From Rhynchonema sp. JSB1_4 (Eukaryota; Nematoda; Chromadorea; Monhysterida; Xyalidae), in the NCBI GenBank assembly GCA_030248065.1, contig JASAMV010004469.1, positions 24,089-88,088 of the forward strand: a DNA stretch of 64,000 nucleotides, written 5' to 3'. Under the pieces are notes generated by a model that saw nothing but the letters and a program-made list of their open reading frames with translations, ran no database searches and was not told the origin of the DNA. Each line of letters opens with the position of its first letter. Within the stretch, counting starts at the first letter, position 1. Made by a program: the position numbers and the translations under genes. Shown here piece by piece: positions 63,109 to 64,000 of the stretch.

Positions 63109-63341
63109 TCCGATCTCTGACCTCTGTCCCACATTCACTCACCGATCCACGTTTGAGACTGAAAAATTCAAAAAGTTACTCCAAACCGTGCCGTGCCCAT
63201 CCGGTTGTTGCCATGGTAATCTGCTTGTCTTGTAATCTCGACCTCTGCTTCTGCCATTTTCAATCGGCATATTCTCATTTTGAGTATTTTTCGACAAACA
63301 AAATCGAGAAAAGCTTTGTGCACCAAAGTGCAAAGTCACCG

Positions 63342-63598
63342 ATGGAGCGATACGATATAATCGGACGGCTTGGCGAAGGAGCACACGGCATTGTGCTTGA
63401 AGCCAAGGAGTTAAAGGTGATCCACTGCTTGCTTTGCAGAGTTGTTTTTTTCTCATCCCGCTATTTATAATGATGTTTCGTTTGAAGAGCGGCAAACACG
63501 TTGCGTTGAAGAAGATCTCATTTCGCAAGTTGGAGGACGGAATACCGATCGCAGTGTTCAGGGAGATCAAGGCGTTGCAAGAATTGCATCATGATAAT
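63342..63598 (+). CDS. CDK20: Cyclin-dependent kinase 20 (cell cycle-related kinase), first exons
   Basis: Two exons are visible: 63342-63416 and 63488-63598, joined in phase 0 (62 residues); the rest lies beyond the window. CDK20/CCRK is a Ser/Thr kinase of the CDK family that controls cilium assembly and cell-cycle entry through ICK/MAK-type kinases. The frame opens MERYDIIGRLGEGAHGIV; GEGAHG (11-16) is the glycine loop typical of CDK20. VALKK gives the ATP-binding lysine K33, and PIAVFREIKALQEL gives the C-helix glutamate E51. The KLEDGIP stretch before the C-helix matches human RLEDGFP. A family 1 MITE begins 17 bp after the second donor. The start is the first ATG in frame with this domain. 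Confidence 0.92.
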
Positions 63599-63614
63599 GT
63601 GTGTGGTGTGTGTA

Positions 63615-63801
63615 TAGGCAAACTACGCCAACATGAGCTCGATTTCGCAGCTGGCAGAATGGTGAAACATTCATACGGGGCTGCTGATTTGGGAAATGTT
63701 ACACGTTGAAGAATACACTATGAGTCATGACGATTTTCTCTTTCTATTCGTTTTGAATACACGCCACTTTCGAAATCGGGCTCGTGTTGGTGTAGTTTGC
63801 C
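63615..63801. mobile_element. MITE family 1, copy C
   Basis: GGCAAACTACGCCAACATGA to GTGTTGGTGTAGTTTGCC, 187 bp, same orientation as copy A, with TA flanks. It occupies the start of CDK20 intron 2. It carries GTGAAACATTCAT, and a TGATGTTTCATTG word follows just outside it. Confidence 0.78.
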
Positions 63802-64000
63802 TTTATGTTGGGTGATGTTTCATTGAGTTCAAAAGTGGTGCCAGTAAAAGCCAAGTGGGATTGTCGAGGAATTTTCCAGGTCTGTGTGTCGTTATTCAAA
63901 CAATTCTTTGAACTCAGTGTAGTGGGAAGGCAGCATAGGCCAACCATCTTTTATCCACACTGCTGCCGATAAAGATCTTGAACATCAAGATCATAAATAA

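Larger units (their letters stand above)
61567..63341. promoter_or_regulatory. Divergent MIS12/CDK20 intergenic region
   Basis: 1775 bp between the two start codons, so any core promoters or 5' UTR exons of both genes lie here. Most of it is repeats: GGGCCGGGCC arrays and a tandem 190 bp duplication. The 230 bp directly before CDK20 are unique. No TATA box was identified. Confidence 0.5.

Noticed and set aside
62240..63134. Gly/Pro/Arg-rich frames on both strands
   Set aside because: Translation of GGGCCGGGCC arrays; no domain and no splice structure.

Overview
This is nuclear DNA of an animal. All recognisable genes are split by GT-AG introns and encode eukaryotic proteins, including an FMRFamide-type neuropeptide receptor that points to a bilaterian. 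I see no operator, Shine-Dalgarno or phage logic. The species cannot be named from sequence alone. A small invertebrate is likely; a nematode-like or other ecdysozoan source is possible because the receptor is FMRFamide-like and many acceptors read TTTCAG or TTGCAG, but this is inference.

Layout. 0-2 kb: minus-strand exons of a PGAP2-like (Frag1/DRAM/Sfk1) membrane protein. 2.2-4.8 kb: plus-strand C-terminal exons of CSTF1, whose 5' exons are not visible in the window. 5.36-10.26 kb: complete plus-strand EXOSC2/RRP4 (8 exons, 302 aa). 16.5-23.3 kb: complete plus-strand SCAI (16 exons, 616 aa). 26.0-29.4 kb: complete minus-strand FMRFamide-like GPCR (4 exons, 498 aa). 29.4-56.4 kb: about 27 kb with no recognisable gene, filled with small inverted-repeat elements and simple repeats. 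56.4-57.9 kb: minus-strand HDDC2 (2 coding exons, 194 aa). 58.6-61.6 kb: minus-strand MIS12 (5 exons, 211 aa). 63.3 kb onward: the first two coding exons of plus-strand CDK20, running off the right edge. MIS12 and CDK20 are divergent across about 1.8 kb of GC-rich repeats. Exon joins were worked out by hand from reading phase and remembered family sequences, and the phases close exactly for EXOSC2, SCAI, the GPCR, HDDC2 and MIS12.

Most genes are housekeeping: pre-mRNA 3' end formation (CSTF1), RNA exosome cap (EXOSC2), transcription/DNA repair cofactor (SCAI), nucleotidase (HDDC2), kinetochore (MIS12) and cilium/cell-cycle kinase (CDK20). There is no sign of one shared pathway, apart from CSTF1 and EXOSC2 being tandem RNA-processing genes.

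The rest of the window is dominated by non-autonomous DNA transposons. At least ten inverted-repeat families are visible, some with convincing target-site duplications (8 bp hAT-like, TTAA piggyBac-like, TTA Harbinger-like, TA mariner-like). Three further points stand out: 5' splice sites in which T is the commonest base at +3, a dispersed TGATGTTTC word far above chance, and elements whose interiors are arrays of 6-9 bp units.
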